Positions 8,803 to 17,610 of a stretch of 64,000 bases of DNA are shown one piece after another; within the stretch, counting starts at the first letter, position 1, and every line of letters starts with the position of its first letter. The notes below the pieces were generated by a model. That model had not been told where the DNA came from, did not search any database, and worked only from the letters and a program-made list of their open reading frames with translations. Where the stretch lies: contig NZ_ABCK01000007.1 of the NCBI RefSeq assembly GCF_000170755.1, positions 124,001 to 188,000 of the forward strand, in the 5' to 3' direction. This stretch comes from Lentisphaera araneosa HTCC2155. Lineage in GTDB: Bacteria; Verrucomicrobiota; Lentisphaeria; Lentisphaerales; Lentisphaeraceae. The translations under genes were made by a program, and so were the position numbers.

Positions 8803-10815
8803 TCATTTGATGGTTATTTGTAGGGGAGAATTTGGAAACTTTTTCGTCCAGATTTTATACTGGTTTTTATTGAGTATAAGCTTTTCGAGATGAGGAAAGT
8901 GGTTCAGAGGATCGAGTGATTGAACTGAACTTTGGCTAATATCGAGGGTGTGAAAATTCAGGCCATGAATTTGAGTGAGATCTAGCTTGGAGCTTTGGAT
9001 AAAAGTTAGTTTGTTTATCGGTAGAAGGCGCAGGATAGTCAGCGTTGAATGACGGTAGAGTATGGGAGATTTTAAATTTATCAGTTCCTTAGAAACAATA
9101 CTTAAATGATGCTGTGCTTTGTTGTAGTTTAAACCCTTTTGGTCCCATTGCGGATTCCATAATTTTAGAATCGCTGAGATTACTGGAAGGAGATCGTAAT
9201 TATTAGGGGAAGCCTGATAATAGGCGAGCATTTTTTCAGCTAAATTAAAACGTTCCTTAACGGTGAAATTACCTACTAATTCTGCAAAATCTGAGGGCTT
9301 TAATAAAGCGTTTTTTTCTAGTCTTGGCGCATATTTTTCACTGAGTCTCACAAGGTCTGAGACGAGTTCTGGACGATAATTTAAGGCCTTTATTTCATTA
9401 AACTTTTGGCATATAAAGAAATTGTATACCAGTTGAGTATTTATGTAAGCATCGTCGGGTTTTACTTTTTTAATTTCCTGGAGTTGGGAGAGAGCATATG
9501 CCATTGAGCTTTTTGGGTTTTTGTAAACAAAGTGATCTGAATAATTTCTAATGCTTTGCCAATAAAGTTTTCCAATTTGTTGAGAATTCTTTTTTAATTC
9601 ACTTAAACGAGATTCAGCCAAGGCTTCGGCGCGGCGGGCCTGGTGAGCATTGTCGATAGCCTGATCTTTATTTTCTTCTGACAGGGAGTGAAGAGTTTTT
9701 ATCTGGTCAATTTTTCCCTGCAGTCTGCCAATGAAAAACAAAGTTAGCGCAGTAACTAAAACAATGGCAATGGCAATAATGATTGAACTCGCTTTATTGC
9801 GTTTAATAAAGAGCTTGGTTTCCTGGATGAGGCCAGCATTTTCGGCCAAGGTAGCGTAGCCATTGATGTACTTTTTCAACTCATTTTGAAGTTCTATAAC
9901 TGAGTCGTAGCGATCTTCAGGATTCAGAGCCATCGATTTGTTGATAACTGCTTTTAAAGGCAGCGGACATTTTTTGAGGGTAGGAATATTACCTTTTACA
10001 GTGATCTTGAGAATTTCATCAAGATCAAAGCCTTCAAGAGGAGCTTTCAAGGACATTATTGCATAGAGTAGGCAACCCAAGGAGTAGATGTCAGATTGAG
10101 GACTTTTAGGATGCTTGCTGTCGATTTGTTCCGGGGACATATAGCCCGGGGTACCTTTGATTTTGTTGTGCTGAGTTAGGTTATTGAGCAGGTCGGGATT
10201 AAACAGCGCTTCATCCAGGCTGTCGTAATCCGCTTCACCGACAATTTTACTTAAACCCCAGTCACAGATGAGGACTTCACCATAGTCACCTATCTGTATA
10301 TTTTCCGGCTTGATATCTAGATGGATAACATTTTTTTGGTGTGCGTAGGCAATGGCATCGCACACCTTTATAAAAATGTTGATAAGCTCCGCAGTGTTGT
10401 AAGTTGCCCTATAATTTTGATCTTTATCAAGCAGTTTTGCGATGATATCTCCAAGTGAATCACCACTCTTTAAATCCATGGTGAAATAAGGCTGATCCTT
10501 TTCGTTCAATCCCAGGTCGTGAATGGGCATGATGTTGGGGTGATCCAGTCGGGCAGTGAGTTTGGCTTCCCTTAAAAAAACCTCGTAAAGGCTTTCATCG
10601 ATATCTCTCTTGGGGGTGGCGTAGGCAATGGTGCGCTCACATTTTTTATCGAGAGCTCGATAAATATTTTTCATGCCACCTGAAGCAATAATTTCCTCGA
10701 GCTGATAGCGTTCTGATTCGGCAGAATAGTGTACTCCTGTTTCGCTTTTTTCACTTAGCTCTTCCTTGTAGAGCGCAGAAAATTCATGACCAAAGTCCAA
10801 ATCGTCCATGTTCAT
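8803..10815 (-). CDS. Membrane-anchored Ser/Thr protein kinase with LRR-like tail, WNK-like lysine placement
   Basis: This 670-residue protein has its kinase domain at about 37-315. The glycine loop reads GGMKNIY with Lys49; beta3 reads RTIAYATP, so the usual lysine is Ala66. The spacing Lys49-Ala66 is 17, as in WNK kinases. The alpha-C Glu is present in FLREAKLTARLDHPNI. The catalytic loop is HLDIKPEN near 165 (Arg of HRD is Leu), the metal motif is DWG, and the activation segment has TPGYMSPEQ. A membrane segment lies near 342-362, followed by a coiled-coil stretch and helical repeats. The last 80 residues have leucine-rich-repeat-like spacing (LDISQSSVQSLDPL). It starts 1 nt after the stop of an ECF sigma gene, so the two are translationally coupled. 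It may phosphorylate the sigma factor or another regulator; catalysis itself is unproven. Confidence 0.9.
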   Translation of the reverse strand: MNMDDLDFGHEFSALYKEELSEKSETGVHYSAESERYQLEEIIASGGMKNIYRALDKKCERTIAYATPKRDIDESLYEVFLREAKLTARLDHPNIMPIHDLGLNEKDQPYFTMDLKSGDSLGDIIAKLLDKDQNYRATYNTAELINIFIKVCDAIAYAHQKNVIHLDIKPENIQIGDYGEVLICDWGLSKIVGEADYDSLDEALFNPDLLNNLTQHNKIKGTPGYMSPEQIDSKHPKSPQSDIYSLGCLLYAIMSLKAPLEGFDLDEILKITVKGNIPTLKKCPLPLKAVINKSMALNPEDRYDSVIELQNELKKYINGYATLAENAGLIQETKLFIKRNKASSIIIAIAIVLVTALTLFFIGRLQGKIDQIKTLHSLSEENKDQAIDNAHQARRAEALAESRLSELKKNSQQIGKLYWQSIRNYSDHFVYKNPKSSMAYALSQLQEIKKVKPDDAYINTQLVYNFFICQKFNEIKALNYRPELVSDLVRLSEKYAPRLEKNALLKPSDFAELVGNFTVKERFNLAEKMLAYYQASPNNYDLLPVISAILKLWNPQWDQKGLNYNKAQHHLSIVSKELINLKSPILYRHSTLTILRLLPINKLTFIQSSKLDLTQIHGLNFHTLDISQSSVQSLDPLNHFPHLEKLILNKNQYKIWTKKFPNSPLQITIK

Positions 10816-10816
10816 A

Positions 10817-11419
10817 TTAGAATAACTCGCGTTCAGATTTTAGGAGCTGAATTTCTTTGACTAGGCGGTTTTTTACACGATTTTTGAGCTGGATGACAGT
10901 GTTGGCTTTGAGATCAAAATTCTCAGCAATGACTTTAGTCTCGGTATTTTTCATGGCCATTTTGAAGACATCGATGGCCTTGCCGGAAAACATGGCACTG
11001 ATATTCTCCAGTGCTAGGTTGACGATATGGGCTTCCCATTCTTTTTGAAAGACTTTTTCAACTTCCGGTTCAGTGAAAGAAGTTAATTCACTTGGATCAT
11101 TTTTGATGAGGGCCTCTTTTTTGTCGGATTGGCATTTTTTCCGGTAAAAGTCCATGGTTCGGCGATAAATAATCTGGCTGAACCAGGTGCGAAATTTAGC
11201 GCGTTTTTCGTCGGGCTTAAAGTTTTTTAAGGATTTCCAAAGTGAGAGTAGGATTTCCTGTACAAGGTCCTCTTTATCGCTTTGGTTGAGTTTGAATTTA
11301 GAAAGGACGATGAGGATGAAGGAGTTGTAATAGGTTTGAAAGTCTTCCCAGGCTTTCTGGTCATTGTCGTTTTTTAAACGATCCAAAAGTGTGTAGCGGG
11401 TATTCCATTGGGAAGTCAT
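10817..11419 (-). CDS. ECF-type RNA polymerase sigma factor
   Basis: This 200-residue protein has sigma region 2 at about 30-95 (KEDLVQEILLSLWKSLKNF, then RAKFRTWFSQIIYRRTMDFYRKK) and region 4 at about 135-190 (VFKMAMKNTETKVIAENFDLKANTVIQLKNRVKNRL). These match ECF sigma factors, which bind core RNA polymerase and read alternative promoters. No anti-sigma gene is adjacent; instead the next gene is the transmembrane kinase, an arrangement seen in PVC bacteria and suggesting kinase-controlled sigma activity. It is divergent from the pseudopilin at 11517. Confidence 0.88.
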   Translation of the reverse strand: MTSQWNTRYTLLDRLKNDNDQKAWEDFQTYYNSFILIVLSKFKLNQSDKEDLVQEILLSLWKSLKNFKPDEKRAKFRTWFSQIIYRRTMDFYRKKCQSDKKEALIKNDPSELTSFTEPEVEKVFQKEWEAHIVNLALENISAMFSGKAIDVFKMAMKNTETKVIAENFDLKANTVIQLKNRVKNRLVKEIQLLKSERELF

Positions 11420-11453
11420 GTTTTTGACCTATATTATAAAAAAAGTTCACAGC

Positions 11454-11469
11454 TTGTCATTATTGACAA
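11454..11469. promoter_or_regulatory. Inverted repeat TTGTCA-N4-TGACAA in a divergent promoter region
   Basis: A perfect 6-bp inverted repeat with a TTAT centre sits between the divergent ECF sigma gene (11419) and the pseudopilin gene (11517). The plus-strand TTGTCA ends 57 nt before the pilin ATG, close to the 60 nt seen at related promoters, but a CGTA box at the expected place is not clear (GAGTA is nearest). Confidence 0.3.
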
Positions 11470-11516
11470 ATCTATACCGAGTATAAGAGAAATGATAGTT
11501 TACAAGGATTAAATAA

Positions 11517-12314
11517 ATGAGTAAAAATAAATTTACTTTAATTGAGCTTTTGGTGGTCGTTGCCATAATCGGCATTTTGGCTTCTTTCTTATTACCCGTT
11601 TTGGGTAAAGCTCGTTCTCAAGCTAGGCAGGCGGTATGTAAAAGTAACTTAAAGCAGTACGGAACGACTATGTTTATTTCGATGGATGACTTTAATGGTC
11701 AAGTTCCTCCGGCTATGAGTAAACATGGCTTGTGGGCTACTAATATTGAAAACTCAATTAAGATCGATGGGGCCGCAATCTCCTACACACAAAATGCAGC
11801 GATTTATAATAGTCCAGGGAACTTTGATATCTCAAATTTTGCCAATTTTGAACCTCAAACCCAAGACGAAGATAAAATGCAGGCTTTTATTTGTCCCGGT
11901 GATGATGACCCAGCGACTGTTTTTCAAAACTTTAATAATGGCGGTCGCTCTGGTCGTCCTGTTACTTCTTATGGGTCAAACCGGGGCATATTTTTAATGA
12001 TGCCAGAAAACTTTCTGCAATGGGAACCAGGGCATGTGAATGGTTTTCTCAATAGGCTTAGCAAACCATCAGAAACGGCGATGATCTTCGATTGCGATGC
12101 ACAGTCTGATGGTAGTATTGGTTTGTGGCTAAAAGGCGGAACATCAGCGACAATGTGGGATTTTGCCAAGAATGGTTTTGGCGATAAATGGGATGACAGC
12201 GTAAAGCCTGATTGGCACTTAAAAAAAATCAACATAGTCAACGCCGACGGACATGTTGAGTCACATAATTACCTCAGTCAGAGTTTAGAATCCGTTCTAT
12301 TAGGGAATCCGTAA
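11517..12314 (+). CDS. Pseudopilin-like protein
   Basis: This 265-residue protein begins MSKNK then [17 protein letters not shown]; Lys rather than Gly precedes the Phe. It has Cys residues near CKSNLKQ and FICPGDDDP, common in this family, and a C-terminal [12 protein letters not shown] that matches the DG motif. AAGGA lies 9-10 nt before the ATG. It is a single gene followed by a repeat-rich spacer. The protein is predicted to be inner-membrane anchored by its N-terminal helix, with the rest exported. Its exact role is unknown. Confidence 0.87.
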   Translation: MSKNKFTLIELLVVVAIIGILASFLLPVLGKARSQARQAVCKSNLKQYGTTMFISMDDFNGQVPPAMSKHGLWATNIENSIKIDGAAISYTQNAAIYNSPGNFDISNFANFEPQTQDEDKMQAFICPGDDDPATVFQNFNNGGRSGRPVTSYGSNRGIFLMMPENFLQWEPGHVNGFLNRLSKPSETAMIFDCDAQSDGSIGLWLKGGTSATMWDFAKNGFGDKWDDSVKPDWHLKKINIVNADGHVESHNYLSQSLESVLLGNP

Positions 12315-12332
12315 TTTGTTAAAAAAGTAGTC

Positions 12333-12530
12333 AGATCGCTTCGCTTGCAGATCGTTCGTAAGCGCACTGCAGATCGGCCTTCGGCCTGCAGTTTTTAAAA
12401 GGAATTCTATCCACAGATGTCCCAGATTTACACAGATTAAATAAGTATTTAACAATTTGAATATGTAGCTATTTTTCTGAATAATCCTGAGGGTTAAGAA
12501 TTCTTAATTCTCCTCCAAAAGACTTAGCGA
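12333..12530 (+). repeat. Intergenic repeat, copy 1 of a ~197-bp direct repeat
   Basis: This copy starts at AGATCGCTTCGCTT, contains a GGCC-TTC-GGCC hairpin flanked by CTGCA/TGCAG, then TATCCACAGATGTCCC with a following TTACACAGATTA, and ends at CTTAGCGA. The second copy at 12653-12848 matches over nearly its whole length with scattered substitutions and small indels. No credible reading frame lies within it. Confidence 0.85.
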
Positions 12531-12652
12531 TCTTTGTGGCTTGGCGAGAGTCTAAACCAAGTTAAAGCCTACAAAATAAAAACTCTGCGAGCACTGCGGC
12601 TCTGCGAGAAATAGTCATTCACCTCGGACCCATGGAGTTTTCAAAAGTATTT

Positions 12653-12848
12653 AGATCGCTTCGCTTTCAGATCGTTCGCAAGCTCAATGCAGATCGGCCT
12701 TCGGCCTGCTGCTCTTAAAAGGAACTCTATCCACAGATGTCCCAGATTTACACAGATTAAATAAGTATTTAACAGTTTGAATTTACAGCTATTTTTCTGA
12801 ATAATCCTGAGTGTTAAGTTCTTAATTCTGCGCTAAAAAACTTAGCGA
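12653..12848 (+). repeat. Intergenic repeat, copy 2 of a ~197-bp direct repeat
   Basis: This is the second copy of the repeat at 12333-12530. Between and after the copies are further pieces with the same flavour (CTCTGCGAGCACTGCGGCTCTGCG at about 12583-12607, given here only as location, and AATCTGCGAAATCTGTGGAT near 12884-12903). The 12315-13065 spacer therefore appears to be built from noncoding repeat fragments plus the promoter of the next gene. Confidence 0.8.
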
Positions 12849-12999
12849 GATTAAACGTCACTCTCTAGTCCTCTTCAGTGCTAATCTGCGAAATCTGTGG
12901 ATGATTTTTTATCTCTGCGTGAAAAAGCTTTGAGTAAGTACAGCATTTCCCCCTTTCTCAGAAGTTTTTTTTGTTAAAATTTCGTCAAATTTGACAATT

Positions 13000-13027
13000 T
13001 TGTCACAAAGCCATTTTCACTGGCGTA
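13000..13027 (+). promoter_or_regulatory. Predicted promoter, TTGTCA-N18-CGTA, for DUF1552 unit 1
   Basis: TTGTCA (13000-13005) and CGTA (13024-13027) are separated by 18 nt, and CGTA is 38 nt before the ATG at 13066. The hexamer is the right half of an inverted repeat TGACAA-TT-TTGTCA (12992-13005). A perfect 12-bp palindrome GTCAAATTTGAC overlaps on the left (12984-12995). Confidence 0.5.
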
Positions 13028-13065
13028 TTACTCCAAGACCCTAACTATGCCTTGGAGATCGTATA

Positions 13066-14274
13066 ATGAAAAGAAGAGATTTTTTAAAGTTAAGTGCCCT
13101 TGGAGCTGCGGCTCCGATGAATTCATTTGCCGCAAAAAAAGAAGATGAATTCCGCGTAAAATTAAAGAAAAACGTCGTCCTCGTGAATTTGGACTTGGGG
13201 CTTTATGCGCCGCACTTTCGCGATAATGGTGCGGACTGTAAATACATGACCGAGATCTTTTTTGAGTTTAAAGGTAAGATGACCTATTTAGATGGCATTT
13301 CTGAGCCAGGCATGGGTGGTGGACACGAATGTCAGCCGGCAAGTTTTACAGCTTTGCGCTATGACCATCGCGATCTTTATACAACACGAAAAATGATGTC
13401 CCTCGACCAGAAACTGGCAGATGGTTCAGTCCAGGAAACTCGCCACAAATTTTTGTATCATCAAGTCAATCGAGGTAGTAGCATGAGTTGGAATCGCTTC
13501 GAGCAACCGATTCCAGCCATCTCAGGGGCAAATGAACTTTATGAACAACTCTTTGCGAGAACTGACAAAGATTTGGATAAGGCACGAATTCGTCGTGAGC
13601 GTGATATTTTGGCTGCCTTATCTCGAAATATTCGTCGTCAATGGACGGGGACACCTCAAGAAACTGACATGAAAAATTCTTTGGATTACCAAGTGGATCT
13701 TTTGGATGAACGGGAAAAATGGCTCAAAGTTAAAAAACCTTACTTAAAGAAAACTTTTGGAGAGAATGAGGAACGTAATCCACTCCCTTCATGCTCAAAT
13801 AATTTTGATTTAGTTCACGAAGCTTTAATGAAGCAACAGACAAAAATAGCTTTTGTTCAATTTGGAGGAGGTAGCTTACAAAGAGGTATGGGCTTTGAAC
13901 TTGGTCATCATGCCAATGGTCACCATGCGGGGTATCCAGAAAGAATTTACGCCTGTGAGCAAATTGATACCGCGGTGCTGACTAATGTCAGAAGATTTTT
14001 ACGTAAGCTGCAAGAGAGCAATATTTTCGATGATACCATTGTGCTTTTTCATTGTGGCATGGGCAATGCAGCCGCACATGATTCTCGCCGTACGGCATCC
14101 TTCCTTTTCGGCGGTGGCTTTGCCCATAAGAAATCTATTAAATGCCTCGAAGGCAAAAAAGAGCATATTTATTCGACCTGTAACCTATTCTCTAGTGTCT
14201 TGAAGCAGAGTGGTTTCAGAGACTATTCCTTTAATAGTAGCAAGGAAGTGATTCCTGAACTTTTTAAGGCCTAG
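13066..14274 (+). CDS. Tat-exported DUF1552 family protein, unit 1
   Basis: This 402-residue protein has an N-terminal KRRDFLK twin-arginine motif and a short hydrophobic signal ending near FAA. The mature part follows the DUF1552 pattern: a beta strand NVVLVNLDLGLYAPHF, then GMGGGHECQ, MSLDQ, SMSWNRFEQP, a central helical part (ARIRRERDIL, LDYQVDLLDEREKWL), then LGHHANGHH, VLFHCGMGNAAAHD and LFGGGF. DUF1552 proteins are abundant in Planctomycetes, Verrucomicrobia and Lentisphaerota and are nearly always paired with PSCyt/PSD cytochromes; their biochemical role is not established. It is first of four paralogues here and is followed after 9 nt by its cytochrome partner. Confidence 0.88.
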   Translation: MKRRDFLKLSALGAAAPMNSFAAKKEDEFRVKLKKNVVLVNLDLGLYAPHFRDNGADCKYMTEIFFEFKGKMTYLDGISEPGMGGGHECQPASFTALRYDHRDLYTTRKMMSLDQKLADGSVQETRHKFLYHQVNRGSSMSWNRFEQPIPAISGANELYEQLFARTDKDLDKARIRRERDILAALSRNIRRQWTGTPQETDMKNSLDYQVDLLDEREKWLKVKKPYLKKTFGENEERNPLPSCSNNFDLVHEALMKQQTKIAFVQFGGGSLQRGMGFELGHHANGHHAGYPERIYACEQIDTAVLTNVRRFLRKLQESNIFDDTIVLFHCGMGNAAAHDSRRTASFLFGGGFAHKKSIKCLEGKKEHIYSTCNLFSSVLKQSGFRDYSFNSSKEVIPELFKA

Positions 14275-14283
14275 GGAGAGCAT

Positions 14284-17200
14284 ATGTCAGAGCAAGAAAA
14301 TTTACCCGCAATGACCGCGGAACAAAAAGAAAAACTGCGTTTGAAAATTGCAGAATTAGAGAGTCTTGAGCAAGAAATTGCCGAAGGAAAAATTCAGGGT
14401 GATGAAGCCGAAAAACTCCTCGATCAATCGATGTTGGAAATCGAAGCTGTCTTAGCAGAAGCCAAAGAACTTGAAGCGCAACTCCCGTCAAGTGTTGATT
14501 CAAATACTGAAACTTCAGTGGCGAGTGAAGAGTCCATAAATCCTGCGGGAAGCGCAAAAGAAACGCCTCTTGCAGAGAGCGCAAAAGAGCAGGCTTTAGA
14601 AGACCTTCCTGTTTTAAAAGCGAGCGGGGGTTCATTAGCCAAGCAAGTATTTGACGAGAAGCAAGCGGAACAAAAGAAAGCACCAAATCAACTCGATCAA
14701 TCTTTGGATAAATTTGATGAGTCTTTAAAATCCGAGGTGAAGCAGCCAAACTTTGAGGATAAGCCGAAGCCTTTACAAACCAAGTCAGGGAAACGCAAAA
14801 AGGGAACGACTAAAAAGAAACTTAAAGCTCCGAGCAAACCCGTGATTCGCGAAAAGAAGAAAGCTTTCCCATGGGGTAAAGTCGTGGCCTTATTAGTGAT
14901 TGCGGGGATCGCATTATCTTATAAAGATATCATGGCTTTTGTTAAACAGCAGCAGGCTGAGCTCGCGGAAAAGAATAAGCCTAAAGCCGTGAAGAAAAAA
15001 GAAGAGGTAACACCCAAGCCTAAACCCAAGCCCGTTGTTGTTGAAAAGCCTGTAGAAACAGAGCCCGAAGAGGAGCCTCAGAATTTCTTTCAGCCGCAAG
15101 AAAGCGATGTGTTTACGGGTGAACTCGTTCACTACAGTTTTAATCAGGTGCTGAAAGATAAATGTGTGACTTGCCATGGCGCGGAAGGAAAAGAAGTCGA
15201 AGGTGATTTTAATATTGCCTTACTGATTAAGTCGCGGGCTTCTAATTCTAAAGCTTGGGCAAAAGTTTATCGCAGTATTGATAAGGGAGAGATGCCTCCA
15301 CCGAAAGAGGACTACGAAGATTCTGTAGAATTGAAAGGGGAAGAAAAAGAACTGTTGCTCGCTTCAATCAAAGATATGTTTGAAGAACTGAAAGAAGGTG
15401 TGGCGACTCGAGTCTTGACTCCCTACGAGTTAGAGAACACGATGAACGATCTTTTTGACATTGATGTGAGTATGTATAATCCTTTTAAGTCGATGCATCA
15501 GACCTATTCAAAAGAATCCTATTACACTCACCAGCGCAAGGTTTTGAGTCCTTATTACATAAGTCAGTATTACAATATCCTCTATGATGTCTTACAGAGC
15601 TTTATCGGTTTGCGCCCCCAAGTGGATAAGATGGATGTGAAAACGACTTTGCCTGGTTCAGTTTACGCTGCCAAAGCGTTTAAAAATGAAACTCATATTC
15701 GTTGGCCACAGAGCAAACCTAAGCTTCACACCGGCTTTAATTTTGAGGATAAAACCGAGCGCAAAGCGACCAAGCAAGACCGCTATTTAGATGGCAATGA
15801 AAATGAACTCGTCAATAGCGTACTCGCGAAACGGACTTTACCTCCAGGGACCTATAAACTGACTTTTAAAGCTAGTACTGAAAACATGTCAATGAGCAAG
15901 ATTACAGAGAAGAAGTATGGTGAAGAAGTGGTGCGCATTTTTGATGAATACTTTGATCAAAATCCCAATCTCGCCATGCCGCTACATTTTCACTTAGAGC
16001 CACCAGATTTTGCGGATCCTTTTGCTCGAGGTAAATTTCTCGAGACCATTGAGGTTTCTTCTGAGGGTGAATACGGTATTGAATTCACTTTGCGTCGTCG
16101 CTCGGCCTTGGCCTGTAACACGACGGCAAAACTGCCTGCTCAACGTCAATTAGCCAATTTGATTTCTTATCACAAACATGGTGACAAGCACGAAAATAAA
16201 ACCATGCAGATCGAGATGAAAAACCTTTCTCAAAAAAGGTATGATTTCCCCATGATCAAGATCTCGAATTTAAAGATTGAGGGGCCGTATAATGTTCAGT
16301 TAAACCCCCTCTCTTTCAAAGAAGAGCAAAGGCTCAATAGTGATACGGAAATACGTGAGAAATTCCGCTATCTACACGCTTTTAACGGCATGAAATTTAA
16401 TGTAATCTACACCTACCTCTTTCGAGACTTCCAAAAAGATAAAATGAAGTACGAAGATGCTTACCGCAATGCCATGATCATGTTCTTTATGTCGCCAAAA
16501 TTTTTGATTCTCAATAGCGAACCCAAAACAATTGAGCAGAAAGTGCGTTACCTCTCTTATGCAGCTCACAAGTCAGCGCCTTCGCATGAATTTCATAAAT
16601 CATATTCAGATTTAAAGAAGCGCAAAGATGCCCTTGGACTTGGGAAATGGTTGATTGATCACGATCGCTTCCCGCGTTTTGTGCAAGCTTTTACTTATCA
16701 ATGGCTCAAGTTGGGAATCATTGAGCAAAACCAACCCGATACGGGAAAATACAGAAACTACTACAAAGATAATTTAGCCGATGCACAGCGCCTTGAAGCT
16801 GAGTTTTATTTGATGAATATGTTTCGTGAAAATCGTCCCGTACGCGAGTTAGTGGATTCAGATTATTCCTTCTGGAATCAGGCTTTAGAAAATTTTTATA
16901 CAGGTTCTTATCAGGGGCAAGAAAGTGATGATCTAGAAAACTTCGTGAAACGCTCTTCAAAAAATCAGCAACGCGGTGGTATCCTAACGATGGGGTCCTT
17001 TTTAACTGCCACGGGCAATGGCGTAGATCCACTGCCCCTTCGTCGTGCAGCCTGGATATCTGACAACCTATTGGATTCGCCTTTGCCTTCACCGCCCGAT
17101 GTGGATGTGGTTGATTTTGAGAATGAACGCAGTGGAAAAACACTTCGTGAACGCCTCGCCGTGCACGCTGAGAATCCCGCCTGTCATTCCTGCCATAAAC

Positions 17201-17511
17201 GTTTGGATTCGCTCGCGATTCTCATGGATAAATTTGATTCGATTGGCGGCTATAATAATCATTATAATCCCGAAGTCGTGAAAGTGAATGGAGAGAATAT
17301 TAACGATATCGAGGGCTTGAAAAAGTACTTGGGTGAATATGATCAGCCCATGGCGCGAGCCTTCACTCGCAAACTGATTAGCTTCATGATGGGGCGCGAA
17401 GTTGGCGTCAAAGATGAAGCGGTACTCGACGCCATTCTCAAAGCGACGGAGGCCGATGGCTACCGCGTTGGCGACCTCTACTCCCAGATTGTTAAGTACT
17501 ACTTATTTTAA
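14284..17511 (+). CDS. Membrane-anchored diheme PSCyt/PSD protein (DUF1587/1592/1588/1585), unit 1
   Basis: This 1,075-residue protein opens with an acidic helical cytoplasmic region (1-170, two predicted coiled helices), a Lys-rich stretch, one membrane span (about 196-214) and a Lys/Pro spacer (KPKPKPKP). Heme motif one is CVTCH at 294-298 in the PSCyt1 domain. DUF1587 follows (LTPYELENTMNDLFDID), then a beta-rich sugar-binding-like part, DUF1592 (YLHAFNGMKFNVIYTY onward), DUF1588 with LPLRRAAWISDNLLDSPLPSPP and heme motif two CHSCH at 967-971, and DUF1585 (ARAFTRKLISFMMGRE). Usual family members start with a cleavable signal peptide, so the cytoplasmic extension and anchor are unusual. A periplasmic electron-transfer role with the DUF1552 partner is inferred. 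Confidence 0.88.
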   Translation: MSEQENLPAMTAEQKEKLRLKIAELESLEQEIAEGKIQGDEAEKLLDQSMLEIEAVLAEAKELEAQLPSSVDSNTETSVASEESINPAGSAKETPLAESAKEQALEDLPVLKASGGSLAKQVFDEKQAEQKKAPNQLDQSLDKFDESLKSEVKQPNFEDKPKPLQTKSGKRKKGTTKKKLKAPSKPVIREKKKAFPWGKVVALLVIAGIALSYKDIMAFVKQQQAELAEKNKPKAVKKKEEVTPKPKPKPVVVEKPVETEPEEEPQNFFQPQESDVFTGELVHYSFNQVLKDKCVTCHGAEGKEVEGDFNIALLIKSRASNSKAWAKVYRSIDKGEMPPPKEDYEDSVELKGEEKELLLASIKDMFEELKEGVATRVLTPYELENTMNDLFDIDVSMYNPFKSMHQTYSKESYYTHQRKVLSPYYISQYYNILYDVLQSFIGLRPQVDKMDVKTTLPGSVYAAKAFKNETHIRWPQSKPKLHTGFNFEDKTERKATKQDRYLDGNENELVNSVLAKRTLPPGTYKLTFKASTENMSMSKITEKKYGEEVVRIFDEYFDQNPNLAMPLHFHLEPPDFADPFARGKFLETIEVSSEGEYGIEFTLRRRSALACNTTAKLPAQRQLANLISYHKHGDKHENKTMQIEMKNLSQKRYDFPMIKISNLKIEGPYNVQLNPLSFKEEQRLNSDTEIREKFRYLHAFNGMKFNVIYTYLFRDFQKDKMKYEDAYRNAMIMFFMSPKFLILNSEPKTIEQKVRYLSYAAHKSAPSHEFHKSYSDLKKRKDALGLGKWLIDHDRFPRFVQAFTYQWLKLGIIEQNQPDTGKYRNYYKDNLADAQRLEAEFYLMNMFRENRPVRELVDSDYSFWNQALENFYTGSYQGQESDDLENFVKRSSKNQQRGGILTMGSFLTATGNGVDPLPLRRAAWISDNLLDSPLPSPPDVDVVDFENERSGKTLRERLAVHAENPACHSCHKRLDSLAILMDKFDSIGGYNNHYNPEVVKVNGENINDIEGLKKYLGEYDQPMARAFTRKLISFMMGREVGVKDEAVLDAILKATEADGYRVGDLYSQIVKYYLF

Positions 17512-17610
17512 AGCTGTAAGCCTTAGCCGCTTCAAGAATATAGAGGCGAGTTATTAGGTATAAAACTTTTCATAATTAGGTTGAATAGAGGTCATGATGC
17601 TTTGCATACG

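Noticed and set aside
13066-14274. DUF1501 family instead of DUF1552
   Set aside because: Motif order (SMSWNRFEQP, LGHHxNxHH, FHCGM) fits DUF1552 better, and the cytochrome partner is the DUF1588/1592 type that pairs with DUF1552.
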